Origin: Niameybacter massiliensis
GTDB lineage: Bacteria > Bacillota > Clostridia > Lachnospirales > Cellulosilyticaceae
DNA: 64,000 bases
Direction: 5' to 3'
Assembly: GCF_001282685.1 (NCBI RefSeq)
Contig: NZ_LN875035.1
Coordinates: 261,022-325,021, forward strand
A program made the translations under genes and the position numbers. Under the pieces are notes generated by a model. It was given only the letters and a program-made list of their open reading frames with translations, was not told the origin of the DNA and made no database searches. Positions 1-9,100 of the stretch are shown here, in pieces (the first letter of the stretch is position 1; every line of letters begins with the position of its first letter).

Positions 1-74
1 ATCAATATATTATACTATATTCTAAATTTTTAAGTTTATTTTATCATTTTTGAAAACGTATTCATATAAGATAA

Positions 75-107
75 CAAAAAAGACTACTGGAATCTCTCCA
101 ATAGTCT
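75..107 (-). terminator. intrinsic terminator after AraC gene
   Basis: On the minus strand a 10-bp stem (AGACTATTGG pairing with CCAGTAGTCT, including a G-U pair) is followed by a run of T. It lies about 20 bp beyond the stop codon of the AraC/GyrI-type regulator and most likely ends that transcript. Confidence 0.75.
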
Positions 108-127
108 CCTCTTATATAATCTCTACA

Positions 128-931
128 CTACTTAACAGGTATCCAAATTTCACAAGCATACCCCTCATCAACTTCAAAATACACTTCTAACTGTGGTTGA
201 TCTACAATTTCATATTCTGCTCTCGGAATCCAGCTTGTATAAATCTGCTTCCATATTTGAAGTATAGACTGAGGCATCTCACCTGGGCAAGGAAAAATAG
301 CCCATTTATGAGGTGGAATAGTCACTACTGTATCCTTTGATGGCTGTGTACATTTTGCCTTAATAGTATATCCCTCTCCTGTAGAAACACCAACTAAAGT
401 TTCAAATTGTGAAAATCCGCAGCACCTATCTAAGTATCCATCTGTTTCAGACTTTGCCCACAGATAACCTGTAGCATTTGGGTCATCACTTGGAACACTA
501 TTGGTTATTCCATTTAAAAAGATGTGTGTCTTCTCTTGAATAGTATAAGTAAGTGGACGCTCTTGTGTCAGTATAAGCTTTACTTGCAAAGGGTAAAATA
601 CTTTTAATTTTTCACCTCTACTTTCACTTGGTGTCACACCATGAAAACGTTTAAAGGCTTTAGAAAACGCTTCTGCTGACTCATAACCCACATTAAGAGC
701 AACCTCAGATACAGATATTTCTAAACCTTGTAACTGCTCTCCAGCCACACATAGACGGCGATTACGAATATATTCTGATAGAGTGAAGCCTGTCAATATC
801 TGAAATGCCCTTGTAAAATGGGATTCACTCACATGGACATGTTTGGCAACAAGTTGAGAGGATAGCTCACTGTTTGCCAACTCCATTTCTATAAAACTCA
901 TTGCTTTTTGTATAATTTCTATCCAGTTCAT
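128..931 (-). CDS. AraC-family regulator with GyrI-like effector domain
   Basis: About 267 residues. The N-terminal third (about residues 5-105) is an AraC/XylS double helix-turn-helix domain; the stretch GYESAEAFSKAFKRFHGVTP is the typical second recognition region. The C-terminal half (about 115-267) resembles the GyrI/AraC effector-binding fold of the Rob/SoxS-like and BmrR families, with a conserved W-A-x-F-P core and a glutamate near the end. Such proteins usually bind a small hydrophobic ligand and activate transport or detoxification genes. I chose the ATG at 931 because AGGAGG sits four bases upstream; an upstream TTG at 949 overlaps that ribosome binding site. The gene stands alone with its own terminator. 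The ligand and targets are unknown. Confidence 0.88.
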   Translation of the reverse strand: MNWIEIIQKAMSFIEMELANSELSSQLVAKHVHVSESHFTRAFQILTGFTLSEYIRNRRLCVAGEQLQGLEISVSEVALNVGYESAEAFSKAFKRFHGVTPSESRGEKLKVFYPLQVKLILTQERPLTYTIQEKTHIFLNGITNSVPSDDPNATGYLWAKSETDGYLDRCCGFSQFETLVGVSTGEGYTIKAKCTQPSKDTVVTIPPHKWAIFPCPGEMPQSILQIWKQIYTSWIPRAEYEIVDQPQLEVYFEVDEGYACEIWIPVK

Positions 932-1012
932 TCGTCCTCCTATCAACAAAATCTACTGTTATTTTATCATGTAGCTTTAAGTTAATCGTTCCACAAAATA
1001 AAATTTTCATTC

Positions 1013-1043
1013 AAAAATAGAGAGCTTTTTAGCTCTCTATTTT
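1013..1043 (-). terminator. intrinsic terminator after amine oxidase gene
   Basis: A perfect 13-bp inverted repeat (AAAATAGAGAGCT and its complement) with a four-base loop and flanking A/T runs. It lies about 30 bp downstream of the minus-strand amine oxidase gene. Confidence 0.85.
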
Positions 1044-1075
1044 GATTTCAATATTCAAATAGGTTTAGGGATATC

Positions 1076-2602
1076 TTAATAGCTATCCATGATACGCTCT
1101 GCAGCTAAATAACCTGATTCTACTGCACCTTCAAAAGTTGGATAAACTAAGTAATCTCCTGCTAAAATAAGAGATCCATAATTCAGTTCATCTAATCTTA
1201 GCAATCTTTTATATGCCCCTTCAGACATAATTGGATATGCATATGGGAAGCGTTCAATATCGTATCCTGTAACCTTACTACTTGCAGCGTTAAAAACTTT
1301 ATCTAAATCATTATAGACATTTTTTATTAATTCTTTATCACTCATAGTATCTAATGAATGATCTGCACCTGTTTTAGGTGCAACATATACAGAAATAATA
1401 TAGTCCTCTAACTCTGTTTTTTTATCATCATAAAATCTTTCTACCCATGTAGAATCATAAATATCCGTAAAGAAATATCCATCTGGTACTGCTAGATCAA
1501 ATGCTTTATCAAATATTGGTGTTTCTGAGAATAGTGCAACCGTTGCATAAGATGCATATTTAATATTTTTCATAATATTCGTCTTTTCTCTAGAAATCAC
1601 AGTAGGTGCTATTTTAAGTGCTTCAGGAGCTGGTACTGCTAATACAACGTTATCAGCAAGTATAATCGATTCTTTACCATCATCTCCTACATATGTCACA
1701 ACGTACTCTCTACCTTTTTTAGTAATACTTTTAACATTACTACTTAATTTGATTTTATCTTCTAATACCTCACCTAATTTATCTGTGAGCTCTGTCAATC
1801 CTTTGACAAATGAGTAGGACCCTGAACTTTCTTCTTTTGCCTCTGCATACTCTTCTTCAATATCCTCTTCATCAAAATCTTCGTAATCTACATATCCTTC
1901 ATTAAAGCCTTCATCCTCATAGTCATAGGCTGCTTCAGGAATAAAACTTAATGCAGAGATTTCGTCAAGGGTTGCACCAAATAATCCTTTTGAAGTGACG
2001 TTATATTTTTTTATAAATACTTCTGGAATATTATTGTTACGAAGCCAACGACTTGCACTCATATTATCTAGTTTTCTTGCTCTAAATGTATAATCAAGAT
2101 CTGGAACTTCATCATAATCTTCATAGGCATCTAATATAAGATCTGTAAACGTTTCATAGGCATCATAGTCACTATTACTCACCAAATACCTTTTTATACC
2201 ATCACTTCCATAATAGAAGTTTTTGCCATCAAAATACCCATCCATTGGTGAAGGAATTTCTTTGGGTTCTAATCCAAGTTCATCTATCATCTCCATTAAA
2301 GCACTTTCTGGTGTTCCTAAATATTCTGTACCTTTAGCATATGTAAAAGATTCATGAACACCCGAGATCGTTCTTCCACCAATTGTACTTTTTCTTTCAA
2401 GAATAACGAAATCTTCATCTTCTAAAAAATAACCACAAGTTAAACCTGCAATACCGCCCCCCACTATAACTGTATCATGACGCTCCATTTGTATCGCTTG
2501 TTTAGCTTCTATCTCATTAAATTTTAGGCTTATTAAACCTATACTAATCAAGGTACCAATCCCTAGTAGTACCCCTACCATTCTACCTTTCGAATGAATC
2601 AT
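1076..2602 (-). CDS. membrane-anchored FAD-dependent amine oxidase-like protein
   Basis: A 508-residue flavoprotein. Residues about 7-27 form one hydrophobic segment without a clear signal peptidase site, so the catalytic part is probably tethered outside the membrane. The dinucleotide-binding motif VIVGGGIAGLTCGYFL is at about 45-60, and the C-terminus has the closing FAD motif (LILAGDY...GAVESGYLAAERI) of the flavin-containing amine oxidase/protoporphyrinogen oxidase superfamily. Residues about 227-258 are an extremely acidic insertion (almost all D, E, Y) not seen in ordinary family members. The start at 2602 has GGGAGG ten bases upstream. It is a monocistronic gene with a terminator after it. 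Substrate unknown; an extracytoplasmic FAD enzyme in a strict anaerobe would need an electron acceptor other than oxygen. Confidence 0.8.
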   Translation of the reverse strand: MIHSKGRMVGVLLGIGTLISIGLISLKFNEIEAKQAIQMERHDTVIVGGGIAGLTCGYFLEDEDFVILERKSTIGGRTISGVHESFTYAKGTEYLGTPESALMEMIDELGLEPKEIPSPMDGYFDGKNFYYGSDGIKRYLVSNSDYDAYETFTDLILDAYEDYDEVPDLDYTFRARKLDNMSASRWLRNNNIPEVFIKKYNVTSKGLFGATLDEISALSFIPEAAYDYEDEGFNEGYVDYEDFDEEDIEEEYAEAKEESSGSYSFVKGLTELTDKLGEVLEDKIKLSSNVKSITKKGREYVVTYVGDDGKESIILADNVVLAVPAPEALKIAPTVISREKTNIMKNIKYASYATVALFSETPIFDKAFDLAVPDGYFFTDIYDSTWVERFYDDKKTELEDYIISVYVAPKTGADHSLDTMSDKELIKNVYNDLDKVFNAASSKVTGYDIERFPYAYPIMSEGAYKRLLRLDELNYGSLILAGDYLVYPTFEGAVESGYLAAERIMDSY

Positions 2603-2730
2603 TGTTTTACAACCTCCCTTTTTGCTGTTTTCATAACTATACTATCATGTATCCTTGACTTTCTCCTGTCTTTATCCATCCTAATTTGTCGGTCTATATT
2701 ATTGGAGAGCCTTTTTAATCTCCTTATGCA

Positions 2731-2775
2731 AAAAGATCCCGCTATTGGCACACTTCGCTGTACACCAATAGCGGG
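2731..2775 (-). terminator. intrinsic terminator after cysteine-cluster gene
   Basis: An 11-bp perfect GC-rich stem (CCCGCTATTGG / CCAATAGCGGG), 16-base loop, then ATCTTTTTG on the minus strand. It lies about 20 bp beyond the stop of the YkgJ-like gene. Confidence 0.85.
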
Positions 2776-2796
2776 ACTTCTCATTCTTTATTTTGT

Positions 2797-3465
2797 TTAT
2801 AAAATGCCTAGTCGTTCTTTTGCTTCAGGTAATACTCTGAAAAATGCAGTATAGAAGTCTTCATCCTCTTTTACTTCTATACGATAAAATGTATCCAGTA
2901 CGTATTGATTTATCACTTCTAACTCTGCTTCATCATAGACAAATTTTAATCTAAAGTTAAGTGCTTTCAATAACTTATACCAAGTTAAAATGAATGTCTT
3001 GTTTTCATTATAATTCACAATCCCAATCCATTCACTTACTTTAATGTCTTCTAAGTTAGGCATGACACATGTCCCTACTTGTAAGAAGTATTTAAAATCA
3101 TCATTTTCATACACTCTTCCTAATGGGAATAGTCTACAGATGTTTGGGCGTTGTCCATGTATACTACATCTGCCTTCTCCATTTAAAAAGCTACATTGCT
3201 GTGTTTCTCCTACCATTTTGAGATAAGGGAGCATCAATTTATTATTTTTTTGAAGGGCTAATTTATCATCTAATAACTCATCAAAGGATACCTTAAGGTG
3301 ACTTACAATTTCATAGGCATCAAATGGTGTCAGCTCTACTAAATCTCCTACTTGATGACAACAGGTATAGCACCCATTACACCCACATGTATCTGCTTTT
3401 ACATAGTCATCTATATCATAGAGTTTACCGTCTGAAATACCTTCTAGTGTCTTTAATGTTCTCAT
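2797..3465 (-). CDS. YkgJ-family cysteine cluster protein
   Basis: About 222 residues with the CxxCxxCC-type cluster near the N-terminus (CGCNGCYTCC), followed further on by C-S-I-H-x-x-R-P-x-x-C-R-x-F-P. These residues define the YkgJ/CxxCxxCC (UPF0153) family, presumed to bind a metal or Fe-S cluster. No transmembrane segment. The ATG at 3465 has AGGGAAG six bases upstream; an in-frame ATG at 3513 gives 16 more residues but has no convincing ribosome binding site. Biochemical role is unknown for the family. It stands alone between the amine oxidase gene and the divergent dehydrogenase gene. Confidence 0.85.
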   Translation of the reverse strand: MRTLKTLEGISDGKLYDIDDYVKADTCGCNGCYTCCHQVGDLVELTPFDAYEIVSHLKVSFDELLDDKLALQKNNKLMLPYLKMVGETQQCSFLNGEGRCSIHGQRPNICRLFPLGRVYENDDFKYFLQVGTCVMPNLEDIKVSEWIGIVNYNENKTFILTWYKLLKALNFRLKFVYDEAELEVINQYVLDTFYRIEVKEDEDFYTAFFRVLPEAKERLGIL

Positions 3466-3727
3466 ATTCTTCCCTTTCTTGTACGCTGACTTCCAATGCA
3501 TACGTTCTGTCATGATCAGTTCTCATTACTTTCTACATTATAATACAAAAGCCCATAGGATTTCTACACCTTTTATATAAGAGATTGCTCTCATCAAAAG
3601 TTTCCATTAAAGGTGTCTAATTTTATATCTTTAGGGGCTAAAAAAGCATTTTAAAAAGCTACAGATATTATAAAATAAGGTTAATAAAACTTTTATAGTA
3701 ATCTATGCATCTTAGGAGGATGATTGA

Positions 3728-4978
3728 ATGAAACAAATTACAGCTATTGTTGTAGGCGCAGGACCTCGCTGTACCCTTGCCTATACATCATACGCTTTAC
3801 AAAATGCTTCTGAAATTAAAATTGTAGGTGTTGCTGAACCTTTAGAAGATCGTCGCAAAACCCTTCAAAAACTACATAATATTCCTGAAGAAAACTGTTT
3901 TACCTCTTGGGAAGAACTCTTAGAAAAACCTAAATTTGCAGATGTAGCTTTCATTTGTACCCAAGACCAACTTCACTTTGCACCTGCTATGGAAGCTCTA
4001 GAACGTGGCTATGACCTTCTACTTGAAAAACCTATTGCACCAACTGCCAAAGAGTGTATTCAAATTAGAGATAAAGCAAAAGAAAAAGATTTGAATGTGG
4101 TTGTGTGTCACGTGCTTCGTTATACCAATCTTTTTAGAACCCTTAAAGAAATTGTAGACAGTGGTCGTATTGGGAAGCTTATGTCCATCACTCACTGTGA
4201 AAATGTTTATCATATCCATTATTCACATAGCTATGTTCGTGGTCCTTGGCAAAAAGCTTCCGAAAGTGCGCCTATGATTATGGCAAAATCTTGTCATGAC
4301 CTAGATATTATTCAATGGCTTTGTGAAGATGAATGTACAGAGGTTTCTTCTTTTGGTCACCTCAGCTACTTCTGTGAAGAAAATGCACCAAGCGATGCAC
4401 CAAGTCGTTGCACCGATGGTTGTCCTCACGTCCATACCTGCACCTATTCAGCACCTCGCATTTATGCTAAAGATAAATTATGGGGAACAGAATACTTCTC
4501 TCCAAATCCTATGACTTCTGAAGAGATCATAGAGTATTTAAAGACTTCTCCTTTTGGTAAATGTGCTTTTAAAGCAGGTAATGATGTTGTAGATCACCAA
4601 GTGGTTAATCTGAACTATAAGAGTGGTTTAACAGTGTCTTTCACCATGTGTGGCTTTACAAAAGACTTTAGCCGTACCATGCGATTAATGGGTACTCACG
4701 GAGAAATTCGTGTCCTCTTTGGTGATGAACATGTAATAGAAGTCTATGATTTTGCTAGTGGACGTAAAGATGTCATTCACACAACTCAAAATAGCTCTGG
4801 ACATGGGGGTGGCGATCATAACCTTATGAATGATTTTGTTAACTTTATTGCTACAGGCAAGCCCTCTCCTTCTATTACCCCTATTGATATCTCTGTTGAA
4901 AGTCATTTACTTGCTTTAGCTGCCGAAGAATCTCGTCTTTTGGGTAAAACCATCAAAATGAAAGATTTCCGTAAGTAA
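3728..4978 (+). CDS. Gfo/Idh/MocA-family oxidoreductase
   Basis: A 416-residue NAD(P)-dependent sugar/inositol dehydrogenase-like protein. The N-terminal Rossmann domain (about 1-125) starts ITAIVVGAGPRCTLAYTSYA, with the EKP motif (LLEKPIAP, about 99-106) that places the catalytic lysine-proline pair. The C-terminal GFO_IDH_MocA domain carries the H-D-L-D-I-I-QW region expected to bind substrate. A cysteine-rich stretch around residues 230-242 (C-x3-C-x5-C) is common in clostridial members and may be structural. AGGAGG precedes the ATG. No partner genes in the same direction; the gene ends at a strong bidirectional terminator. The neighbouring carbohydrate locus suggests a sugar derivative as substrate, but that is inference. 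Confidence 0.88.
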   Translation: MKQITAIVVGAGPRCTLAYTSYALQNASEIKIVGVAEPLEDRRKTLQKLHNIPEENCFTSWEELLEKPKFADVAFICTQDQLHFAPAMEALERGYDLLLEKPIAPTAKECIQIRDKAKEKDLNVVVCHVLRYTNLFRTLKEIVDSGRIGKLMSITHCENVYHIHYSHSYVRGPWQKASESAPMIMAKSCHDLDIIQWLCEDECTEVSSFGHLSYFCEENAPSDAPSRCTDGCPHVHTCTYSAPRIYAKDKLWGTEYFSPNPMTSEEIIEYLKTSPFGKCAFKAGNDVVDHQVVNLNYKSGLTVSFTMCGFTKDFSRTMRLMGTHGEIRVLFGDEHVIEVYDFASGRKDVIHTTQNSSGHGGGDHNLMNDFVNFIATGKPSPSITPIDISVESHLLALAAEESRLLGKTIKMKDFRK

Positions 4979-5004
4979 ATCTTCACCCAACCTCTCCTTA
5001 TATG

Positions 5005-5052
5005 AAAACGCCTCTAGAACTGTCTACAAATGACTTGTTCTAGAGGCGTTTT
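5005..5052. terminator. bidirectional terminator between convergent genes
   Basis: A perfect 16-bp inverted repeat (AAAACGCCTCTAGAAC and complement) with a 16-base loop. A and T runs at the two ends let it serve both the Gfo/Idh gene (plus strand) and the PrsA/SurA-like gene (minus strand). Confidence 0.9.
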
Positions 5053-5058
5053 ATTCCT

Positions 5059-6111
5059 TTATTCTATCAAAGATTTTAGAATCTGAACTTCTGCCGTTGC
5101 TGCTAAAGTATCAATATGATTTTGAATCCACTCTTCTGTATACTTAATGGCTAAAAAATCTCTATATTCTTCAAACGGTCTTTTATCCCCTTCTTCTTTC
5201 TTATTTAAAATACCAATATAATAGGCACCATTATCACGTGTCACTGGTGTAAATGCCCCTTCTTTTACTTGATTAAGCGCCTCCATCAAATTCCCGTAGC
5301 TATTCATATCTTGTCGCTCGGTCTCTTCTGTAAATAGATGCGCCTCATAACTTAATAGATCTGGATATAACTTAAGGAGCTCTTCTATCTCTTTTCCTTC
5401 TTCAAGCAATCTATAAATTTCATTCATAGATGTAAAGTATAATTGCTCTTTATGGGCATTAATAGTCCCATCCTCTTCTACAAACTTCATATAAATAAGG
5501 TCTGTATTTAAAGTATGCGCTTCTGTATGAATAAGCTCTGGATGACTTTGTTCATAAGCTCTAAGCCTATCATCTGTTAGTTCTACTTTTTCTGATGCCA
5601 TATAACGCTCTCTTAAAGTAATAAGATTGTTCGCCATTAAATAATTATAGTAGTCAAACTGAGAATACTCTATAGGTCCATAGATAACTTCCTTATTAGC
5701 TACTGCTTTTTTCCTCATTTCATTCACATTGACGAGCAGTTTATTGAATGCTTCAAAGCTATCATATTGTAAGATACCTTCTGCACTTAATAATTCTTCT
5801 ATCACTGTATTTCTTACCAATGTCTCTATAACCTTCTCCTCTAATATATTTCTAGGTGTTGTATCATCTACTTGAGTATCCCAAAAGCTCTCATTGTAGG
5901 CCAACCCATATTTGCCTTGTACTTGACTAATCACACTGGACTTCATACTACTAACAATAAAATAGATCTCATCTTTTCCAATAGATTTCTGATTTATTTT
6001 CAAATAAGTCTCCTGCCCCTTAGTAGCCCCCATCGTTACCGTCATAAAAATAAGTCCTGACAAAACAACGATGACTCCTAAGATGACTCTTTTCTTTAAT
6101 CTTTTTTCCAT
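5059..6111 (-). CDS. SurA/PrsA-like peptidyl-prolyl isomerase family protein
   Basis: A 350-residue protein with a hydrophobic N-terminal segment at about 10-28 that acts as a signal anchor or uncleaved signal; there is no lipobox cysteine. The middle (about 35-190) is helical and charged like the SurA N-terminal chaperone domain. The C-terminal part (about 240-335) has parvulin-like signs: short-spaced E-E-L-L-x-x-Y-P-x-L, a GNLMEALNQVKEGAFTPVTR stretch and a G-A-Y-Y-I-G strand. The core rotamase residues are poorly conserved, so it may be a chaperone without isomerase activity. It follows the giant S-layer gene on the same strand but is separated by a terminator. A role in folding that exported protein is plausible but unproven. 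Confidence 0.7.
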   Translation of the reverse strand: MEKRLKKRVILGVIVVLSGLIFMTVTMGATKGQETYLKINQKSIGKDEIYFIVSSMKSSVISQVQGKYGLAYNESFWDTQVDDTTPRNILEEKVIETLVRNTVIEELLSAEGILQYDSFEAFNKLLVNVNEMRKKAVANKEVIYGPIEYSQFDYYNYLMANNLITLRERYMASEKVELTDDRLRAYEQSHPELIHTEAHTLNTDLIYMKFVEEDGTINAHKEQLYFTSMNEIYRLLEEGKEIEELLKLYPDLLSYEAHLFTEETERQDMNSYGNLMEALNQVKEGAFTPVTRDNGAYYIGILNKKEEGDKRPFEEYRDFLAIKYTEEWIQNHIDTLAATAEVQILKSLIE

Positions 6112-6140
6112 GTGTTCACTCCTACCTTTGCCTTTGTGAT

Positions 6141-6173
6141 AAAAGAGGATAAGATATGCTCTTATCCTCTTTT
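6141..6173 (-). terminator. terminator after SLH surface protein gene
   Basis: A perfect 14-bp stem (AAAAGAGGATAAGA and complement) with a five-base loop, immediately downstream of the stop of the S-layer gene on the minus strand. Confidence 0.9.
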
Positions 6174-6190
6174 ATGTGTGTGCTAACTTT

Positions 6191-9100
6191 TTATTGATGA
6201 TACAAAAATGCTTTATAAGCCCTTACAACAACCGTTACAGCCATTTCTCTATTTGCTATATCATGAGGCTTAAAGTTTCCATCCGTTCCTTGAATTAGTT
6301 CATGATAGTATGCTGTTTGAACCCCTTCTTTTGCATATTCTGAAATACTATCAAAGTCATTGATACATGCATCACTTTTTACTTGTTCTAACGCTAATGA
6401 TCTGATTAAAATTACAACCATCTCTTGTCTGGTAATTGGTGCATCAGGATAGGCATAACCATTGTTGCCCTTCAAAATCCCCCTATCATAGGCTACTGCG
6501 AGATACTTAGCATACCACTGTGTGCCTACAACATCTTTAAAGGGATTGCTAATAGACTTTGTTGTATCCAGTTCTAATAATTCTACTATCATCTTAACAA
6601 ACTCTGCCCGAGTAATGGCTTGCTGTGGTTTGAAGTAACCTTCAGCTCCATGAATCAATCCCAGTGCCGTTGCAAGGTCTACTGCATTCCTTGCATAATC
6701 AGAAATCATTTCATGATCTTTAAATACCACCATTTTCTCTTTGTCTACTTCGATCCCATCTATTGTAATCATTTCTTTATAAATAGGTTGCTCAGGTTCT
6801 TTCTCATTACTTGTACTACCGCCTGTTGAACCACTATCAGATGAACCGCCTCCAGTCGAGCCACCACCTGTTGATCCATCTCCATCTGTAGATAGACGTA
6901 CAAGTTCTGCAATGGCCTTATTAAGATGTTGTATAGCTTGCTCCACTGCTAGCTTTGTAATCTTTTCTTGATCTAAAAGCTTATTGGCTTCATCTATTGC
7001 ATTTCCTAACTTTTTGTAAGACTCACTCGTATACAAAGCTTGATTATAACTCTTTGCTTGACTGACTGTAGTGATAAGTACCTGAATATCTTCTGGTGTA
7101 GCCTCTACTTCTACTCTAGGCTCTAGCCCCTCAATTGCGTTCATTAAGTCATTCATTCCTTGTTGAACTTGTGCTTTTGTTACCTTTTCCTCATTTAAAA
7201 GCCCTTCTATCTTTCCTATCTCACTTTGTAGTGTGCTATAGGATTCTACAGTATATAAATCTTCTTGATATGCTTGTGCTTCTTTGAGTTTATCTGTTAA
7301 CGCTTGAAGTTCTTCTTGGGTTGCTTCTAAGTCTCCTACGCGAACCAGCCCACTTATTGCTTGATTGATGCCTTTAATCGTCTGTTCTACATCAAACTTG
7401 GTTACCTTATTTTTCCCTAGTACTTTCTGTGCCTCACGTACTGCTAATACTAATGTGTTATAGCTTTCTTCGGTATATAAGACTTGGTCATAGCTTTGTG
7501 CTTGTGCAATCTTGTCTCTTATACTTTGAATCTCTGCTTCTGTACCATAGGCATTCACTTTTTCTAGTTTATCAGCTACTGCATCAATCTCTTCTTGGGT
7601 TGCTTTTGAGTTATGGAAGTGTAGACGTGCCTCATTATAAACTTCTAATAAATCTGGATTAAAAGGTAAGCTATTTTGTTGATGTGTATAAATCATCCCT
7701 ATTTGTTTGACTAAAGCATCTTTATTCGTTGTATAGGCAAGTATATCTGAACCATCTACTTTATTGGAATAACTTATACGAATCACATCTTTTCCATTAA
7801 CGAGTACTTTGCGTGTATCAGGATGGCTATTGGTTCTATCATTATTAATGGTGATGACCCATGACGTTGGTCTCATGTTATTGAGTGCAATGAGTTTACC
7901 ATCGGCATTAAAAGTGGTGTTTTCAAAAGTTGAGGTCAAAAGTTCTTTAAGTGTTGTACTTCCAGATTCACTTAATTGGGTAGCATTAGGAAGTGGGACT
8001 GCTTGTGGTTCAATGCAGTACTGTGTTCCTAATAAGTCACATTCAATCGAAAGATATACTGTATTTCCTTGAAGTAAATTTTGTCTTGTACGTAATGTTT
8101 CTACCATTTCATCCACTGCTTCTTGAGTTACCGTTGTTGAAGTTTCATAAAGTTTTGCTAGGTCAATTAATGCTTTGAATGCTTCCACAATAGGTGTAGC
8201 AATCTCTGTTACATCTATTTGCTCTGCATCAGCAATAGCTTGAGTAAGTGCACGCTTATCAATTTCAGTCATACCATAGACTTTGAATTCACATAAAACA
8301 AAGTTATTTTGATTATCATCATCTTCAAGTACTGTAATCTTAAGATGTGTGGCAGATATAGGCGCTTCTAGTCTAATGATTGACTCATTTAAAGCTGCCA
8401 TATTACTAACGATTTGCTCATTGGTAAAATGAATACCATCTGTTGAAAATTCTACTTTATAAGATTTCACTCTAAAGGCACTCATCCCTTTATTAATTAA
8501 TGTGGTTTGTGTCACTTGAGTCTTGTCAGGAAGCTCTACAATGAGGTATGGTGCTGGTTTCCCATTAAGTGGGAATGTATTGGTGTAACTTGGTGCGTAA
8601 GCATGGCCATCATCTTCAATCTGATCAAATGCTTTTTCTGGTGCAAACTTTAACTCATCATGTCGATTATTGGTTTCCACTTTAGCCTTTCTTAAATCAA
8701 GGAGTGTACCATTATTTTGCTCTGCAAGAATGGCTTGAATAGAAGTATGGGCTTTAACCTCTGTTGTAAAGGATTCTGGTCCTTTAAATGTCCCATTTAC
8801 ATTGAATCCAACAAGTGTATAAGCATTATTCGTAACAGTAGCATGAACGGTAACCTTAGAATCTCTTAGCACTTTGTAAGGTTTTTGTAAAATAAAGCCG
8901 TTTTCATCTTCTAAGGTCATTTCTACATAAGCTAAGTTAGAAGAAAGATCGATGTTACATAGATTACTTGTTCCATCTTTATTGCATGTATTAATAATAA
9001 AGCCATCTAGAACCATTTGATTCCCTTTATTTATCACTGACACACCATACTTCCCATAGGCTAAATCTTGTTTATCATATGCTATAAAATAAGGTTCTGT

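Noticed and set aside
2594..2854. Plus-strand open frame of 86 codons between the amine oxidase and YkgJ-like genes
   Set aside because: It spans a terminator hairpin and the ends of two minus-strand genes, has no ribosome binding site and reads as hydrophobic low-complexity sequence.
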